Assembly: GCF_032118995.1 (NCBI RefSeq)
Contig: NC_092649.1
Location: 18,592,832 to 18,656,831, forward strand
Source of the DNA: Asterias amurensis
Taxonomy: Eukaryota > Echinodermata > Asteroidea > Forcipulatida > Asteriidae
DNA: 64,000 nucleotides
Direction of reading: 5' to 3'
Numbering within the stretch: the first letter of the stretch is position 1; every line of letters starts with the position of its first letter. The position numbers and the translations under genes are program-made. Positions 61,055-64,000 of this stretch are shown here, piece after piece. The notes below the pieces were generated by a model. That model was not told where the DNA came from. It worked only from the letters and a program-made list of their open reading frames with translations, and did no database searches.

Positions 61055-63183
61055 ATGCCGCGTCGTAAAGTGAAGAAAAAGGGTAAGTCTTGACGATGGA
61101 ATTTCAAGAACATACTCAACATTATTGGCGCGCGCATTTTCACGTGTGCATATTGTTCATGTTTAGTCACCATACGTTTGGAATTTTAAGACGTTAACGT
61201 TATTAAAGGTCTAGATATGTTGTCACATCTTGCGTTGTCTCTAAATCATGGTTTAGTTTTGAATCATAACATTTAATTTTAATAGTTTAACTGATTGATG
61301 ACTTGGCAGCTTTCTTGGTGTTGGTCATTGTTGTTGTTTCAAAATTGTTTTTTTGCCGGCAACCGCCGGCTATCAAATAGGAAACACTACTTGACCGATT
61401 GTGTAGTACTCTCCTTGAAGCGTCCACACACGAGTAGCCAACATTTTCTTATAACTTCTTAAACTGGGATTAATTTTCTCGTTCAAAATTTGAAAAACAT
61501 TTGAGACTGAGAGTGTGAACGAGAGTGTGAGTGAGAGTAGGCCTATCTTTCTATTTAAAACTTTTTGGGGGGTCTGCACTCTGCAAGGATTTTTTATTTA
61601 AAAGGAAATCCATCTAAAATTGTACATAAAAAAAAATCAAACGCTCTGAATCTCAGTTTGTGAAACCAAAGAAGTCATAATGACAACATCAGACAAATGG
61701 TACAAAATCAGGAAAAGTTTCCGTATGGCACCACCACTTTTTCATTCGATATGAAATAATATAGTATCTAATTTACCTCAATGAGATGTCCCTTTTTGTA
61801 AAAATGAGTGAAAAAGTGGTAGCGCCATACTGAAAGCTATCCCACATAATCAGACTTAACATTTAAAAGTGGAATTGAAAAGTTGTTTGTGAAAGTAGTG
61901 GATAGTTGTGGCAGCCAACTGCTGTGTGCCATAAAATAAATAGATTTAATTGAATCAAACTTGGCTGAATTTATTTTGATAAAGCTAAACAAGTACAACT
62001 ACAAGAACAATGCGCAATCAAATATAAGAGGAGGATAGTAATGAAAATAGTTGAAACAACAAGCATGAAGAACTGCCAAAATTATCCAAGGATAGCCCCA
62101 AAAAGCCAATAACTTTGACTCATTTCCATTGGGGTCCTTGACCGTACAGAACAATAGCAAAAACACAACAAAATAAGCATACAAAGGCCTAGGGTTTGGA
62201 CAATTATTGAATTATGTTACTTAAAACAATTAGCACCTAAATTTATTCATTCAAAGCTGAATCTCATGAGCTTTCCTTATTGAACGTAATTTATTTTTGT
62301 TTTAAAAGGTGGTGCCCGATGTGGGGACAGTAGTGAAGGAGACACAGAGGAGACAGGGAGCATGACCAGCAGTCATCTATCAGAACCAGATAGCATCATC
62401 GAGGAAGGTATTACAGACCTGTATGCTTTGGTTTTTGAAATGGCAAGGGCACCAAGGCATTTATTTTCTCCTTAGTAAAGGGCACCCGATGAGCACATTG
62501 TAAATTTCTACTGGAGCATTACAAGGGCCTTAAGGCAATGACCAGGGGGCATGGAGGCAATCGCCAGTAGAGCAGAAACACTAACCTCCCCAATTCTGCC
62601 TATCAAGTGTCATGACCGGGATTCGAACCCTCACTCTGCTGATCAGACACCAGAGCCAGCCATGACACACCACAAGATGCAAAAGTTGGCTGCTCTGTAG
62701 CAGTGCTCAGTTTTTGTTTCCCTTTGCTGTTTAACCAGGTCTGAGTGTGGTTGTTCATTGGTTGTGTTGCTTTTGTTCTCTTGTGCTAGGTTTTGAGGCA
62801 GCTGATAATGTCCGTGCTGATGAGTCCGACGCTCAGGAAGTCTTGGAAGACAAGATAAAGGAGTACATTGATGGAACCACCCAGAAAAGGTAAACACATT
62901 CATTATTATTTAACAAAAATGCAGAAAAGGTAAACACGCTTATTATTGTTTTATAAGAAAAATGCGGTTGTTTTTCCCAATAGTTTTTGTTGGATTTTCT
63001 GTCTAAAAATATTTAACCCCTAAAACTCTTGGTTTGATTTTCTTTTTGTTAATAACAGTGTAAACGGGCGTCAGAAATGTTTGGATGGACTGAAGAAATG
63101 TCTGACACAGAAAGTTCTGACGGACTTTATATCGGAGAGGAAAATAACCATCGCGGACTGCATGGAACGCTGCATCAAAAAAG
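61055..63183 (+). CDS. Interferon-related developmental regulator (IFRD1/IFRD2-like), 5' part
   Basis: IFRD proteins are armadillo-like, mainly nuclear or ribosome-associated regulators involved in differentiation and stress recovery. Exons are 61055-61082, 62309-62407, 62790-62889 and 63059-63183, all with GT-AG borders and phases 1, 1, 2 and 1 that join correctly. The start MPRRKVKKKG matches the basic N-terminus of IFRD2. An acidic serine-rich linker (SSEGDTEETGSMTSSHLSE) follows, then exon 3 with AQEVLEDKIKEYIDG and exon 4 with FISERKITIADCMERCIKKG. The last parallels human LLERRLTLADALEKCLKKG and is diagnostic. Only about 117 codons are present, and the gene continues beyond the right edge. 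With one invertebrate gene expected, I do not choose between IFRD1 and IFRD2. Confidence 0.93.
61720..61850. mobile_element. Small foldback element, family J, best copy
   Basis: TTTCCGTATGGCACCACCAC and GTGGTAGCGCCATACTGAAA are inverted ends of about 125 bases in IFRD intron 1. Confidence 0.75.
62416..62665. repeat. Family E repeat joined to a family F fragment
   Basis: 62416-62570 follows the family E order (GGCAAGGGCACCAAGGCATT, CTCCTTAGTAAAGGGCACCC). At about 62595-62650 GGGATTCGAACCCTCACTCT and GCTGATCAGACACCAGAGCC are the family F tRNA-like end. Confidence 0.7.
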
Positions 63184-63254
63184 GTAAGAGCTGTGAAGGG
63201 TAATATTGACATGTTTTCTCAGGTAGAGGGTGGTGTAGATAGGGTGAGGTTGGC

Positions 63255-63425
63255 CAACCAGGCCTGGATTTTCATTTTTGAACATGTTGAGAGGGCAAGG
63301 CCATTTTCATTTTGCAAAGTGGACTCCCATTGGATAATCTTAAAGTCAATGGGAAAGTTTTGAAGGGCACCAAGGCCTTGGGCAACACAGGCCATGGCCT
63401 CCGTGTAGTTCCGTGCCTGCATTAA
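63255..63425. repeat. Family E repeat in IFRD intron 4
   Basis: CCAGGCCTGGATTTTCATTT, TGGACTCCCATTGGATAATC and GGGCACCAAGGCCTTGGGCA follow the same order as 20570-20725. Confidence 0.65.
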
Positions 63426-63829
63426 CGGTGCACTCGAGTCAGGGTTTTTCCACAAACATTTTTGCTGACTGGCCAGCAGGACCAGTTAGCGCATCTTTTT
63501 ATTAGTCCACCAGCTTCACAAGTCAATACTTCAAATGAATTCGGAATGCTGTTCAAGACTAAACTTGCCAGTAGGACAACTTGGTGAGGCTTATGACTGG
63601 TCCTCGGGTGTTTTAACTGGCATTGGGCCAGCAGACCACTGTTCAGGGAGAACGCTGTCATTAGCTACCCTGGCGTTACTCGAGTGAATCCCGACAAGGG
63701 CTCAATAAATGACCAAACACCTTCTTGTGTGAGTTATGCTGAACAGTGGAAATTAGTCACCAGTTTGACGACATAGGTAGACCTAGGGCTGACTGGGGGG
63801 AAGCTACCTTAGGCACGCCCTTAAATGGT

Positions 63830-64000
63830 TTGGGTACTTTCTGTACGATACAAAACAGAATGTCCATAGATTTACATCGGTTTAAAGATAATGATGGTAG
63901 AAAGCTTCCCTGAAAATATTACTAGCTGGGGTGCTTTAGTTTTTGAGAAATGAGTAAAACAATGTCTTAAAAATAGTTTTCGTCTCAGGAGACGAAAATA
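63830..64000. mobile_element. Element related to 8860-9060, cut by the window edge
   Basis: TACTTTCTGTACGATACAAA, GATGGTAGAAAGCTTCCCTG and TTTCGTCTCAGGAGACGAAA recur. The window ends just after the hairpin. Confidence 0.6.

Overview
The window is animal nuclear DNA. Its genes are split by GT-AG introns, intergenic and intronic space is AT-rich, and short foldback and TTAA-flanked transposons, tRNA-like SINEs and simple repeats are very dense. The proteins and repeat style suggest a marine invertebrate deuterostome, most likely an echinoderm and possibly a sea star. That placement is an inference from general familiarity, not a database result.

Four protein-coding genes are supported by spliced, phase-consistent exons with recognisable homology. 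(1) HAUS7, an augmin spindle subunit, is on the minus strand with nine exons from 17753 down to 3408; the last exon is less certain. (2) NDUFA12, a mitochondrial complex I accessory subunit, is on the plus strand with four exons at 18047-21233. HAUS7 and NDUFA12 are head to head, with 293 bases between their start codons. (3) DSTYK, the dual serine/threonine and tyrosine protein kinase, is on the minus strand with ten coding exons from 57301 down to 30423. It predicts about 950 residues, but exon 8 lacks one base in the kinase domain, so the reading frame is broken in this sequence. (4) The first four coding exons of an IFRD1/IFRD2-like gene are on the plus strand from 61055 and run off the right edge.

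Layout: 1-3.4 kb is repeats downstream of HAUS7, including a 1.4 kb array that resembles its terminal exon. 3.4-17.75 kb is HAUS7, and 17.75-18.05 kb is the shared promoter. 18.05-21.23 kb is NDUFA12. 21.2-30.4 kb is repeat-rich space between the convergent 3' ends of NDUFA12 and DSTYK. 30.4-57.3 kb is DSTYK, whose introns carry most of the transposons and an unusual 18-bp tandem array. 57.3-61.05 kb is divergent intergenic DNA between DSTYK and the IFRD gene, with one possible orphan first exon. The IFRD gene follows to the end. The genes have unrelated housekeeping or signalling roles and show no operon-like logic.

The non-coding part is dominated by several families of about 280-400 bp non-autonomous elements flanked by TTAA. 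Families A, B and D share an internal core while their ends differ. Many smaller hairpin elements also occur, and several nested insertions give a relative age order. I did not find a convincing new multi-gene system. The best leads are the dual-strand-open 18-bp array at a DSTYK splice donor, the frameshift in DSTYK, the shared-core TTAA element families, and the array resembling the HAUS7 tail.
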